Shown here: positions 17,881 to 26,632 of the stretch, piece by piece | How positions within the stretch are numbered: position 1 is the stretch's first letter | Layout of the letters: each line of letters starts with the position of its first letter | Source: Lachnospiraceae bacterium | GTDB lineage: Bacteria; Bacillota; Clostridia; Lachnospirales; Lachnospiraceae | Length of the DNA stretch: 64,000 nucleotides | Direction: 5' to 3' | NCBI GenBank assembly: GCA_024699325.1 | Contig: JAILPS010000020.1 | Location: 36,354 to 100,353 of the forward strand | Notes under the pieces: generated by a model | Databases searched by the model: none | Told to the model about the DNA's origin: nothing | The model's input: the letters and a program-made list of their open reading frames with translations, nothing else | Made by a program: the position numbers and the translations under genes

Positions 17881-18870
17881 ATGTATATTGCAGACGAAAA
17901 CAGATACTCTAAGATGAAGTACAACCGCTGCGGCAACAGCGGTCTTCTGCTTCCCGCCATCTCGCTGGGACTCTGGCACAACTTCGGCGACACAGGCGTG
18001 TACGAAAACATGGTGAACATGTGCACCACAGCATTTGACGGCGGCATAACACATTTTGACCTGGCAAACAACTACGGTCCAAGACCAGGCAGCGCCGAGA
18101 AGAATTTCGGCCGCATCATGAAGGAAAACTTCCTGCCATACCGCGACGAGATGATCATCTCCACGAAGGCCGGCTACGACATGTGGCCAGGGCCCTACGG
18201 CAACTTCGGAAGCCGCAAATATTTAATCGCAAGCCTCGACCAGTCCCTGACCCGCATGGGCCTCGACTACGTCGACATCTTCTACCACCACCGCATGGAC
18301 CCTGAGACTCCCCTCGAGGAGACCATGGGCGCCCTCGCCCAGATTGTAAACAGCGGCAAAGCCCTCTACGCAGGCCTCTCAAACTACGACGGCGAGACAC
18401 TTAAGAGGGCAACCGCCATCTTAGACGATCTGAAGGTGCCCTTCATCATCAACCAGAACCGCTATAACATCTTAGACAGAACCATCGAGAACAACGGCCT
18501 TAAGCAGACCGCCCACGACCTTGGCCGCGGCATCATCTGCTTCTCCCCTCTCGCACAGGGCACCCTGACCGACAGGTATTTTAACGGCATCCCCGAGGAC
18601 AGCCGCGTAAGAACCGACGGCCGCTTCCTTCGCGCAGAGAACGTGACAGACGATAAGCTCACCCGCATCAGGAAGCTAAACGACATCGCCGCATACCGCG
18701 GCCAGACCCTCGCCGAGATGGCTCTCGCATGGATTTTACGCGACGGCATCATCACCTCCGTCTTGGTCGGAGCATCCCGCCCGTCACAGATCCTCGACAA
18801 TATCAAAGCGATTGAAAACACCACATTTACACAGGAAGAGCTCGACGCGATTGATGAGCTGAGTAAGTAG
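17881..18870 (+). CDS. Aldo/keto reductase (YghZ-like)
   Basis: A 329-residue NAD(P)H-dependent reductase of the aldo/keto family. The catalytic set is visible as FDLANNYG (Asp, Tyr), STKAGYD (Lys) and IFYHHRMDP (His), with a C-terminal cofactor region SVLVGASRPSQI. The closest familiar group is the L-glyceraldehyde-3-phosphate reductase/YghZ type. It is one of few plus-strand genes and is strikingly rich in C-ending codons compared with its neighbours, which suggests high expression or recent arrival. The ribosome site is GGGGGT before ATG at 17881. Confidence 0.92.
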   Translation: MYIADENRYSKMKYNRCGNSGLLLPAISLGLWHNFGDTGVYENMVNMCTTAFDGGITHFDLANNYGPRPGSAEKNFGRIMKENFLPYRDEMIISTKAGYDMWPGPYGNFGSRKYLIASLDQSLTRMGLDYVDIFYHHRMDPETPLEETMGALAQIVNSGKALYAGLSNYDGETLKRATAILDDLKVPFIINQNRYNILDRTIENNGLKQTAHDLGRGIICFSPLAQGTLTDRYFNGIPEDSRVRTDGRFLRAENVTDDKLTRIRKLNDIAAYRGQTLAEMALAWILRDGIITSVLVGASRPSQILDNIKAIENTTFTQEELDAIDELSK

Positions 18871-18880
18871 ATGGAGAAGG

Positions 18881-18933
18881 ATTAGAGGAATTAGAACAGA
18901 ATTAGAACAGAATTAGAACAGAATTAAAACAGG
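18881..18933 (+). repeat. Short tandem repeat, 11-base unit
   Basis: The unit ATTAGAACAGA occurs three times exactly (18890-18900, 18901-18911, 18912-18922). A partial copy precedes it and a degenerate copy (ATTAAAACAGG) follows. It lies between the reductase stop codon and its terminator. Confidence 0.85.
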
Positions 18934-18964
18934 CTGAATGCGGTGCATTCAGCCTGTGGTTTTT
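18929..18964. terminator. Bidirectional terminator between the reductase and glycan cluster I
   Basis: A perfect 13-base stem (ACAGGCTGAATGC/GCATTCAGCCTGT) with a GGT loop. TTTTT follows on the plus strand, and an A-rich flank gives a T-tract on the minus strand, so it can serve both converging genes. Confidence 0.88.
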
Positions 18965-20354
18965 ATGAGGTCTTTAGTTTTGACAGATAATACCTGCAGC
19001 CCTCCGCGTTAAGCTGTAAAAACGAACAGTCAACCATTTTGAAGGCATAGTGATTCCATTTGATGTACAAAAACAGTTTTCCGAGAACTTTGCCCACTAT
19101 CAGACCGTAAACCCCCAGTTCAAATCCTCTAAGCAGCAGAATATACAGCAGTATCACAAGAATTAGGGCAATAATATTATCTTTCACATAGGGTATTTTG
19201 TTTTTGGTCGCGATGAATTTGGCGTTAGACGAATACAGGTTATCAAACACATAGGTTATTATAACCAGCAACAGCATCATATACGGCAACTCAATCGATG
19301 GTTTGATAATCCGTATGACAGGAACTCCAAACACGATTGCCAGAACACCAATAACAATGCTGATTGTCATGTAAGCAAATATTGCCCGACTGTATAGTTT
19401 TCTAATAGTCTGCTTGTCATCATTAGTCCACAGGTTTGCATATACAGGCATATTTGCGGTATGGTTAGAAACCGCAATCGTGGTGACAATATTGGCTATC
19501 TGACAACACAAACCGTATGAGGCAGTAACCTCAACGCTTATGACGCCGGAACAGATGATCGTTCCAAGCTGTCCTGACAATGTCTCAGCAAGGGTTACAA
19601 CCGCATTTTTCTTAGCGTTAAACCAAATAGTAAACACAGTCTGTTTGATTTCTGAGCTGCTCACATCAGATTGCAGAGCGGCAATCTCCTGTTTCGTTAT
19701 AACATTTTTATGAAAATAGTACTGAGCAACTGCTCTGCTGACCAGCCCATTAATAAGATATGCAAGTGCCAGCCCTATAAGGCCAACGCGAAGGAACATG
19801 CACACTATAACAACCACAAAATTAGCGATATTGCCTATTGTGATTGCCTGTTGTGCCTTAGCTATTTTCCCCGCGCCCTCCAGCGCCGAGAACCACCATC
19901 CAAACATCAGATTGATAAATATTGCAAATGCATACACAAGCCAGGGCACAAGATAGCTCTGCTCATAGCCCCTCATGATGTATAAAATATACGGTGTTCC
20001 GATGATCAACAGCGCAATAAAAGCGACTGATGAAATAACTAAATACAACTTAGAACTCGCGCTTAACAGTATGGAATACAGCCTCTTGTTTGGCTCTCCT
20101 GCGCTCTGTTTTGCCACGCCTTCCTTCTCCAGTTCCTTAGCACCGCCCCACGCAAAGGCAAAATTCCTGAGAAAATTCTGAGAGAAGCCCAAGTCAAGCA
20201 GGCATGCGAACGCGTTGATGCTCGCAAAAGTGTACCATAGTCCCAGCTCTTCAGTTTTTAAAAATATTACTATGATTGGCGTTATAATAAAACTAAATGA
20301 ATATTTCATTATGTTTCCTATATAACTCCAAATATAATCTTTTCTCGAAAGCAT
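18963..20354 (-). CDS. Polysaccharide flippase (Wzx/MATE-like)
   Basis: A 463-residue membrane protein with about 12 to 14 hydrophobic helices and the polysaccharide-synthesis/MVF superfamily pattern (TEELGLWYTFASINAFACLLDLGFSQNF in the first two helices, shortened here). It would move lipid-linked oligosaccharide units across the membrane. It is the promoter-distal gene of cluster I and starts 14 bases after the first GT2 gene. Confidence 0.88.
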   Translation of the reverse strand: MLSRKDYIWSYIGNIMKYSFSFIITPIIVIFLKTEELGLWYTFASINAFACLLDLGFSQNFLRNFAFAWGGAKELEKEGVAKQSAGEPNKRLYSILLSASSKLYLVISSVAFIALLIIGTPYILYIMRGYEQSYLVPWLVYAFAIFINLMFGWWFSALEGAGKIAKAQQAITIGNIANFVVVIVCMFLRVGLIGLALAYLINGLVSRAVAQYYFHKNVITKQEIAALQSDVSSSEIKQTVFTIWFNAKKNAVVTLAETLSGQLGTIICSGVISVEVTASYGLCCQIANIVTTIAVSNHTANMPVYANLWTNDDKQTIRKLYSRAIFAYMTISIVIGVLAIVFGVPVIRIIKPSIELPYMMLLLVIITYVFDNLYSSNAKFIATKNKIPYVKDNIIALILVILLYILLLRGFELGVYGLIVGKVLGKLFLYIKWNHYAFKMVDCSFLQLNAEGCRYYLSKLKTS

Positions 20355-20368
20355 CTTCGCTCCTACGG

Positions 20369-21301
20369 TTACTTACTTCTCTTAATCAACATAAATATCA
20401 AATCCAAAAGTCCCACGAGCCTGAGTCTCATAAGATACACAAACACTTTCTCCATTCTGACTTGTGGTTTTTCTTTTAATTCCCTCAAAAAACGCTCATC
20501 CCGCAGATATGTCTTAAGTTTCTGTATTCTCTCGCTCCTCGTAACCGGAGAGTCCGAGGCACAGTCATTATACTCCACCTTCATAACCATCACGACCATC
20601 TCGTTATTTCTCTGGGGAAAATGTTTCATAAACTCCGGACTGTGTGCCCTGACCTGACGCGCCTTATCTGAAATTAGTCTTTCAACCAGTTCCACACATG
20701 GCACATATTTTGAAGACAGGGATTTATGCATCATGACATAGTGATACAGAGCACTATCCACAATCACATAATTCCTGCAGATATCCATGTATTCAAGAAC
20801 GAATAGCACATCCTCCTCAAGTGCTATCCTCTCATCAAACCTGACGCCATAGTCTGAGATAATACTGTTTGAGAACAACTTGCCCCATACGAAGCCAACA
20901 CATAATCTAGCTTCACTATGTCCGTATCCGCCACCGTTTTTGTTCTCACGATAATATTTGCCGCAAATCATCGCCGGCTTGCCGTCATACGCCTTATACA
21001 TCTCCTCAATCATGTCTGGCTCAATATAGTCATCAGCGTCCACAAAAGCCACAAATTCTCCTGTTGCAGCGTCAAGACCCGCGTTTCTGGCCTTACACAA
21101 GCCGCCATTCTTCTGGCTGATGCATATGATACGACTATCAGCCGCAGCCATATTAGTAACTACAGCCTCTGTATCATCCTCTGAACCATCGTTCACAACG
21201 ATGATTTGAAGTTCACTATACGTCTGATTAACAATAGATTTTAAACATTTCTCAATTGTCCTGCCCGCATTATATGCCGGAATAATCACTGATACCAACA
21301 T
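20369..21301 (-). CDS. Family 2 glycosyltransferase (paralogue A)
   Basis: A 310-residue GT-A enzyme with VSVIIPAYNAGRTIEKCL at the start, VNDGSEDDT and the metal-binding DXD-type FVDADDYIEPDM near residue 90. It has the same length and overall pattern as the next gene upstream, so the two arose by tandem duplication. It acts in cytoplasmic assembly of the cluster I repeat unit; donor and acceptor are unknown. Confidence 0.9.
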   Translation of the reverse strand: MLVSVIIPAYNAGRTIEKCLKSIVNQTYSELQIIVVNDGSEDDTEAVVTNMAAADSRIICISQKNGGLCKARNAGLDAATGEFVAFVDADDYIEPDMIEEMYKAYDGKPAMICGKYYRENKNGGGYGHSEARLCVGFVWGKLFSNSIISDYGVRFDERIALEEDVLFVLEYMDICRNYVIVDSALYHYVMMHKSLSSKYVPCVELVERLISDKARQVRAHSPEFMKHFPQRNNEMVVMVMKVEYNDCASDSPVTRSERIQKLKTYLRDERFLRELKEKPQVRMEKVFVYLMRLRLVGLLDLIFMLIKRSK

Positions 21302-21324
21302 CCTGTCACTTCCCTATCAAACAA

Positions 21325-22257
21325 CTATTTTCCCCTCTTTACCAAAGTAAAGATTGTATCTATCAACCCAGCCATTCTGACTCTGGATAAATATATAAAA
21401 ACTCTATCCATGCTAGTCTTTGGTTTTTCTTTTAGCTGTTGTAAGAATATTGGATTCTTATAACACTTCTTAAGTTTAGCTATTCTCTCTCTTCTGCTCA
21501 CGGGCGAATCTATGGCACAGTCGTTATATTCGATCTTCATGGCCATAATAACTTCATCGTTATCCCTCTGCGTATCATAGCGAAAGAAATCCTGATAAAC
21601 ATCCCTAATTCTTTTAGTCTTCGAAATCACTATGCGTTCAGATTCTTCAAGAGACGGCGAATATCTGGCTGACAGAGACTTCGCATTCCAAACATAGTGG
21701 TATAACGGCTTATCAACCACAACACAGTTTCTGCTTGCATAGACATAGTCAAGAACAAATATTGCATCCTCCTGCAAGCTAATCTTCTCGTCAAACCTTA
21801 TATGGTTGTTTTTTATGATATCTGTGACATACATTTTGCAGGTTGAATAACTTCTAAAAAACCGTCCTGTCTCTGTTCTGACTATAGTTCCATCTGGTTT
21901 TTCTTTAATATAACCACCGCAAACCATAACCGGACTGCCATCGTACATCTGCAGAAAACATTCGACCATATCTGGCTCGATATAATCATCTGAATCCACA
22001 AACATTACAGTTTCTCCGTAGGCAGCGTCCAGGCCAACATTTCTTGCATGGGATACCCCGGAGTTTTTCTGCGCAAAATATTTTATTCTGTCATCCCGTT
22101 CTCTAAATCTGTCCACAACGCTTTCTGTCTGATCGGTTGAGCCATCATTGACCACTATGATTTCCAAATCTCTGTGTGTCTGATTGGTTACGGATTCTAA
22201 ACATTTATCCAGTGTTTTTTCAGCGTTGTAGGCAGGAATAATCACAGATACCTTCAT
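21325..22257 (-). CDS. Family 2 glycosyltransferase (paralogue B)
   Basis: A 310-residue GT-A enzyme, closely similar along its whole length to the downstream neighbour (shared VSVIIPAYNA start, VNDGST, MFVDSDDYIEPDM, and the late EYNDCA-DSPV-R-ERI-KLK motif). The acceptor-side middle regions differ, which suggests divergence in specificity after duplication. It starts two bases after the GT4 gene stop codon. Confidence 0.9.
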   Translation of the reverse strand: MKVSVIIPAYNAEKTLDKCLESVTNQTHRDLEIIVVNDGSTDQTESVVDRFRERDDRIKYFAQKNSGVSHARNVGLDAAYGETVMFVDSDDYIEPDMVECFLQMYDGSPVMVCGGYIKEKPDGTIVRTETGRFFRSYSTCKMYVTDIIKNNHIRFDEKISLQEDAIFVLDYVYASRNCVVVDKPLYHYVWNAKSLSARYSPSLEESERIVISKTKRIRDVYQDFFRYDTQRDNDEVIMAMKIEYNDCAIDSPVSRRERIAKLKKCYKNPIFLQQLKEKPKTSMDRVFIYLSRVRMAGLIDTIFTLVKRGK

Positions 22258-22259
22258 AC

Positions 22260-23372
22260 CTAATTCTCAGCCCCTGTTAGTTCTTTAAATATTTCCAAAT
22301 GTCTCGCAGCCATCCGCTCTATGGAGTAATTCTTAGCAACTTCAATACAAGCAGCCGGCATATCATCAAAATCGTCAGAATCAAACAGTTTGCGTATCTC
22401 CTCAGACCAGTTGCAGTTAAGTTCTACTATCCTTCCAGCCCTGCCGTCTCCAAGCATCTCAAGCCCGGCATTGCAGCAGTCAGTCGTGATGACAGGAAGT
22501 CCACAGGCGAGCGCCTCATTGACAACCAGCCCCCATATATCCTCTCTGGTCGGAAGCACGAACATATCTGCAGCCAGATAATAATCGCGAAGCTTATCTC
22601 TCGTCATAAAAGGAATAAAATGAACATGTGTAAGCCCCAGCTCATCCTTCATTCTCAGATATTCCTCTGAAGGCACACCTCCAACAATATATATTCCAAC
22701 ATTATCCGACAGATCCCCGCATGTTTTTAGAAGCAGATCATAACCCTTGCGGTGTATAAACTGTCCAACGGAGAGAATAATCCGTTCCTCCTTCATCCCC
22801 AGCTTATCGCGAAGAACCTTCTTCTCAGCCACGCTAATAGGCGACTTCAGTATCTCTGCCTCTCTTACAGAGGTGAATGGATAAATGTAAATATTATCCC
22901 TCTTCACACCATAGTGCATAAGGTATTCATCAGTCGCTCTTCCAGTGCTTAGACACGCCCTGGCAGAAGTAAGAAAATACCTCTTAAGCTTAAACTTCAA
23001 GCCTGCGTCCTGTTTAATCACACCGCCATCAGAGTTGATGACAAATGGTATTTTCTTAGATTTCATATACTGTATGGCGTACATTCCTGTAAGCGACGAA
23101 TACATCTGAACCACGACCAAATCGTAGTTCCCACGTCTTATGTATTTGATCACCCCGGGGCAGAAGGCCTCTGCGACTCCCTGACGAATGCCCTTCATAA
23201 ACACAGCCTTGAAGTTCGTTATCTTATCAGCCACCCACTCTTCGTCCCTGTCTGTAGCTTTTCTGGTCTCAAACAGAACAGTAAGATCACAGAGTTTCCC
23301 CAGCTCATTCAGAAAATCAACACGATATGGTGATGGAACATTGACCAAATATAAAATCTTCACTCTAATCAC
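22260..23372 (-). CDS. Family 4 (GT-B) glycosyltransferase
   Basis: A 370-residue GT-B enzyme with the N-terminal LYLVNVPSPYRVDFL segment and the C-terminal EX7E-like donor site (PTREDIWGLVVNEALACGLPV). It belongs to cluster I. The first in-frame start is GTG at 23372, immediately after the polymerase stop. A second GTG at 23363 has better spacing from AGGTGAT, so the true start may be three codons later. Confidence 0.9.
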   Translation of the reverse strand: MIRVKILYLVNVPSPYRVDFLNELGKLCDLTVLFETRKATDRDEEWVADKITNFKAVFMKGIRQGVAEAFCPGVIKYIRRGNYDLVVVQMYSSLTGMYAIQYMKSKKIPFVINSDGGVIKQDAGLKFKLKRYFLTSARACLSTGRATDEYLMHYGVKRDNIYIYPFTSVREAEILKSPISVAEKKVLRDKLGMKEERIILSVGQFIHRKGYDLLLKTCGDLSDNVGIYIVGGVPSEEYLRMKDELGLTHVHFIPFMTRDKLRDYYLAADMFVLPTREDIWGLVVNEALACGLPVITTDCCNAGLEMLGDGRAGRIVELNCNWSEEIRKLFDSDDFDDMPAACIEVAKNYSIERMAARHLEIFKELTGAEN

Positions 23373-24548
23373 CTACTCATCCGACAGACTAAGTCCCTCT
23401 AACAGTATCCACGTGATGATGGAATACAAAACTCCAGGGACAAATACAACATTTTCAGCCAAACCATATACCAGAAGGCATGCGATAAGAGCCCTTATCA
23501 AAAACCTGTTCTGTGAAACAGGTGTATCTTTTATAATCACCCTGAAATAGTAGACAAGGCCAAAAACAATGCTCACAAAACCTATAATTCCTGTGGACAC
23601 AAACATGTATACATACCAGTTGTCAACTATAAATATACCGCCAAGAATTCTTGAGATAGAGCCACTCGATATCTGATGCACGCCAATTCCAAACAACAGT
23701 CGCCCCTGATTATTCATCTCCTTAACAATCAACTGTGTGCTGTAAAAACGCCCGCTGCTGTTGTAGATAAGCATGTTGACGACATCTGTATTTATAGCCA
23801 CAATCACAGCCGCACATACAATCACAAGGTAAGTAATAAACCTGAAATGTGGCGTGAATTTAAGCGATTTAAAAATAAAAAGTAGGAAAAACAGCAGAAA
23901 CACTGCTATTACAGCAGTTCTCGAGCCTGCCGACAACAGACAAATAATCATGGGAAGAATGATAATCGAAACAACTATCTTCTCCATAAGTTTGCGACTC
24001 TTAGAGACTAAAATAACAGATAAAACTATCTGTGTCACAATCATAAGAGCTGCGGTATTGGGATGGTAAAATCCAAAATAGTTTCTGCCAAATCTAGACA
24101 TTCCATCTACCGCCAGACTGTTTAGAATCTGCGCAAATGATATCTTGCTGACATTCATGCACAACAGCGGATACAGCACAACAGCATTCCCCAGATACAA
24201 AAGCCTCGTCGCACAGAGAATGTTTTTAGACATGATATCGCCAAATACCGGCAGGGAGAAAAACATTGCAAATATCAAAATCACATACATCACATCGTTC
24301 ACCATAAGCTCAAAACTCAGAAGTGAACTGAATATGTAAGCCAACGCCATCAAAGCGCCAAACAGAAGATATTTTTTAGTAATTTGGGGTCTCTTACCCT
24401 TGATGATATATTCATAGATTAACATAATAATTAAAGGCACATACATTACATTGTTTGGCAATACTCCAATTGTTGCCAGCTCATATATAGCCGGCATACA
24501 AAACAGCAGAATATTCTCAAATACAGTCATGCCATTGTTACAAACCAT
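23373..24548 (-). CDS. O-antigen/capsule polymerase-like membrane protein (Wzy)
   Basis: A 391-residue protein with about 10 to 11 membrane helices and one larger loop around residues 265-310 (SSGRFYSTQLIVKEMNNQG), as in Wzy/O-antigen ligase-type proteins. It would join repeat units on the outer face of the membrane. Its position between glycosyltransferases of cluster I supports this; sequence alone is weak, as is usual for Wzy. Confidence 0.75.
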   Translation of the reverse strand: MVCNNGMTVFENILLFCMPAIYELATIGVLPNNVMYVPLIIMLIYEYIIKGKRPQITKKYLLFGALMALAYIFSSLLSFELMVNDVMYVILIFAMFFSLPVFGDIMSKNILCATRLLYLGNAVVLYPLLCMNVSKISFAQILNSLAVDGMSRFGRNYFGFYHPNTAALMIVTQIVLSVILVSKSRKLMEKIVVSIIILPMIICLLSAGSRTAVIAVFLLFFLLFIFKSLKFTPHFRFITYLVIVCAAVIVAINTDVVNMLIYNSSGRFYSTQLIVKEMNNQGRLLFGIGVHQISSGSISRILGGIFIVDNWYVYMFVSTGIIGFVSIVFGLVYYFRVIIKDTPVSQNRFLIRALIACLLVYGLAENVVFVPGVLYSIITWILLEGLSLSDE

Positions 24549-24563
24549 CTATGTCATCTCCAA

Positions 24564-25715
24564 CTACTCTGTCAATTGATCAAAAATAATTCTATATCCT
24601 GAATTAGCAGATTTGCTATTGCTGTTTTCACAAGCGTACCTAAGCGCCTTATCTGTAAGTACATTCCACTCTTCCTGCCCCATGGCTGCATACCCCTCAA
24701 CGGCCTTCACAAACCCCTCAGTATTATCAAGCGCTATAACATGTCCAACTCCCGCAGAGTCCAAATCCTGCCACGGAGTCTGGTCGCTGATTATGCACGG
24801 GCACCCCGCAGACAGGGCTTCCTGTATGACATGACCATAGTTTTCTCCAAGCGTAGGAAACAGAAATACATGATATTTTTTCAGCTCTTCCACAACATTT
24901 TCAGAAGCCAGTTCTCCCTTAAAACGCCAGGTGACGTTTGATGGAAGCTCACCGCACTTCTTCAGGCACTCCTCGTAGTAATCCGCAGAATGCACAGTTC
25001 CATACACCGTAAAATTCACATCACAGCTGACATGTTTTAACACCTCTATTGCCCCGGCAAGATTCTTCTTAGGCGCAATTCTTGAAATCCAGACAACATC
25101 TAATCTTCCAGGTGTTTTGTCCTTAAAAACAGGCGTGGCATCAACCATTCTCGGCAAATCCTGCGCTATAAAAAACTGCTCATCTGTGGCTGGTATCTCC
25201 CTCCTGATCTCTCCAACCTCCATCTCAGAAGTCGCAGACCAGTAAATGTTTTTAAACATCCCAAGAGCGCTAAAAACCGTGGTAAACATTTTCTTCTTGG
25301 CATGTTTAATCCTAAACTCCATAGGAGAAAACAACCCCATAGCTGCAACCACTACGGGAACCTTAATCTTCCCTAAGCGGTTGGTGATAAGCGCATTAAT
25401 TGAATAATCGCTAAAACAGCCACAGACATATACCAAATCCGCCTGTGAGGCAAGCTTAGTGAGAAGCTTCACAGAGAACCCGCCGGGCTTAACATAATAA
25501 ACCATGGCCTTGCCAACCTCATTCCAGTCATCAACCCTGATGTCAGGATACGAAGTCTCATCGCCGTGATCTCTGTCGCAGGTCAGAATCTTAAAATTAT
25601 ATTCGTCTCCCAGATAATCTGTGAGGTTCTTAATCGAGCGCACCGGACCGCCATCCTTATATCCAGGAAGGTAGCGCCCCGTTATTATCAATATATCCTT
25701 CCTGCCATCCGTCAT
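24564..25715 (-). CDS. Family 4 glycosyltransferase
   Basis: A 383-residue GT-B enzyme that starts with ITGRYLPGYKDGGPVRSIKNL and has the donor site GENYGHVIQEALSAGCPCIISD near residue 290. It overlaps the preceding GT2 stop by 4 bases (ATGA), an arrangement of translational coupling within cluster I. Confidence 0.92.
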   Translation of the reverse strand: MTDGRKDILIITGRYLPGYKDGGPVRSIKNLTDYLGDEYNFKILTCDRDHGDETSYPDIRVDDWNEVGKAMVYYVKPGGFSVKLLTKLASQADLVYVCGCFSDYSINALITNRLGKIKVPVVVAAMGLFSPMEFRIKHAKKKMFTTVFSALGMFKNIYWSATSEMEVGEIRREIPATDEQFFIAQDLPRMVDATPVFKDKTPGRLDVVWISRIAPKKNLAGAIEVLKHVSCDVNFTVYGTVHSADYYEECLKKCGELPSNVTWRFKGELASENVVEELKKYHVFLFPTLGENYGHVIQEALSAGCPCIISDQTPWQDLDSAGVGHVIALDNTEGFVKAVEGYAAMGQEEWNVLTDKALRYACENSNSKSANSGYRIIFDQLTE

Positions 25716-26617
25716 ACCTTCAGATCTCCCTGCGGCTTAATCTTTTTGCCATTCTTCTTGCATTCGTACATTTTAGCGTCAACCAAAAACCTGTACCAAT
25801 ACGCCTGAAGAAAGTGAAATATTCTGCCCTCCGGACCGTCTAAGAACCCCAGCTGAATGTAATACCTGAAGAAAAAATACAGATGGGCTCTGAAAAACAG
25901 CGGAAGTCTGTAATAACCCTTATTCTTGATATTGCGTTTGCGCTTTGCCTGTGTGGTTGATATTCCATCCCCACCAAGTCTCTCATCCAGAACACCTTCA
26001 AGCGTCATCTGATGATCCAGCACCTCACGGTTACTATACCAGTTGTGTTTAGCTGTCCACCACTCAAGATTCTTGTAGTTGTTATCTATAAAATCATGCT
26101 CAAAAGTGACAGTCTTACCCTCTGAGAGTATCATATGCTCGTCCATAACCCTCGTCTCACAGGAAGCTTTGCCCGTTCTGACTATTCGAAGAAGATACTC
26201 CGGATATCTGCCGCCATGCTTAATCCAGCGCCCCATAAAATAAACGCGTCTCTTAAGCACTATACCATTGACATCATCGTCGACAGATGGAAGCTTATGC
26301 TCTATCTCAGCCGCCAGATCTTCCAGCAATTCCTCGTCAGCGTCCATTCTCATAGTCCATGTAGTGGTAATATTTGTGTTATTCAGTCCCCAGTTAAACT
26401 GCTCAGCATAGGAAATCCACTTATTCTGATAGAAGTCCAGACAGGAACCATTTTTCCTAAGCTCTGCATCCAGTTCCTCGCAAACCTGCTTCGTATTATC
26501 CGAACTAAAACTATCAACCACAACAAACCTCTTCGCACAACCGCGAAAAGATGCGATACATTTTTTCAAATTCTGCTCTTCGTTTTTAGTAAGAATTACA
26601 ACTGTTAGGTCAGTCAT
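25712..26617 (-). CDS. Family 2 glycosyltransferase (WaaE/KdtX-like)
   Basis: A 301-residue GT2 enzyme. LTVVILTKNEEQNLKKCI is at the start, MRMDADEEL (metal site) near residue 92, and a C-terminal tail carries RAHLYFFFRYYIQLGFLDG, a pattern typical of the lipopolysaccharide core beta-glucosyltransferase-like group. It belongs to cluster I. Confidence 0.9.
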   Translation of the reverse strand: MTDLTVVILTKNEEQNLKKCIASFRGCAKRFVVVDSFSSDNTKQVCEELDAELRKNGSCLDFYQNKWISYAEQFNWGLNNTNITTTWTMRMDADEELLEDLAAEIEHKLPSVDDDVNGIVLKRRVYFMGRWIKHGGRYPEYLLRIVRTGKASCETRVMDEHMILSEGKTVTFEHDFIDNNYKNLEWWTAKHNWYSNREVLDHQMTLEGVLDERLGGDGISTTQAKRKRNIKNKGYYRLPLFFRAHLYFFFRYYIQLGFLDGPEGRIFHFLQAYWYRFLVDAKMYECKKNGKKIKPQGDLKV

Positions 26618-26632
26618 ATTAAACCCCTTATA

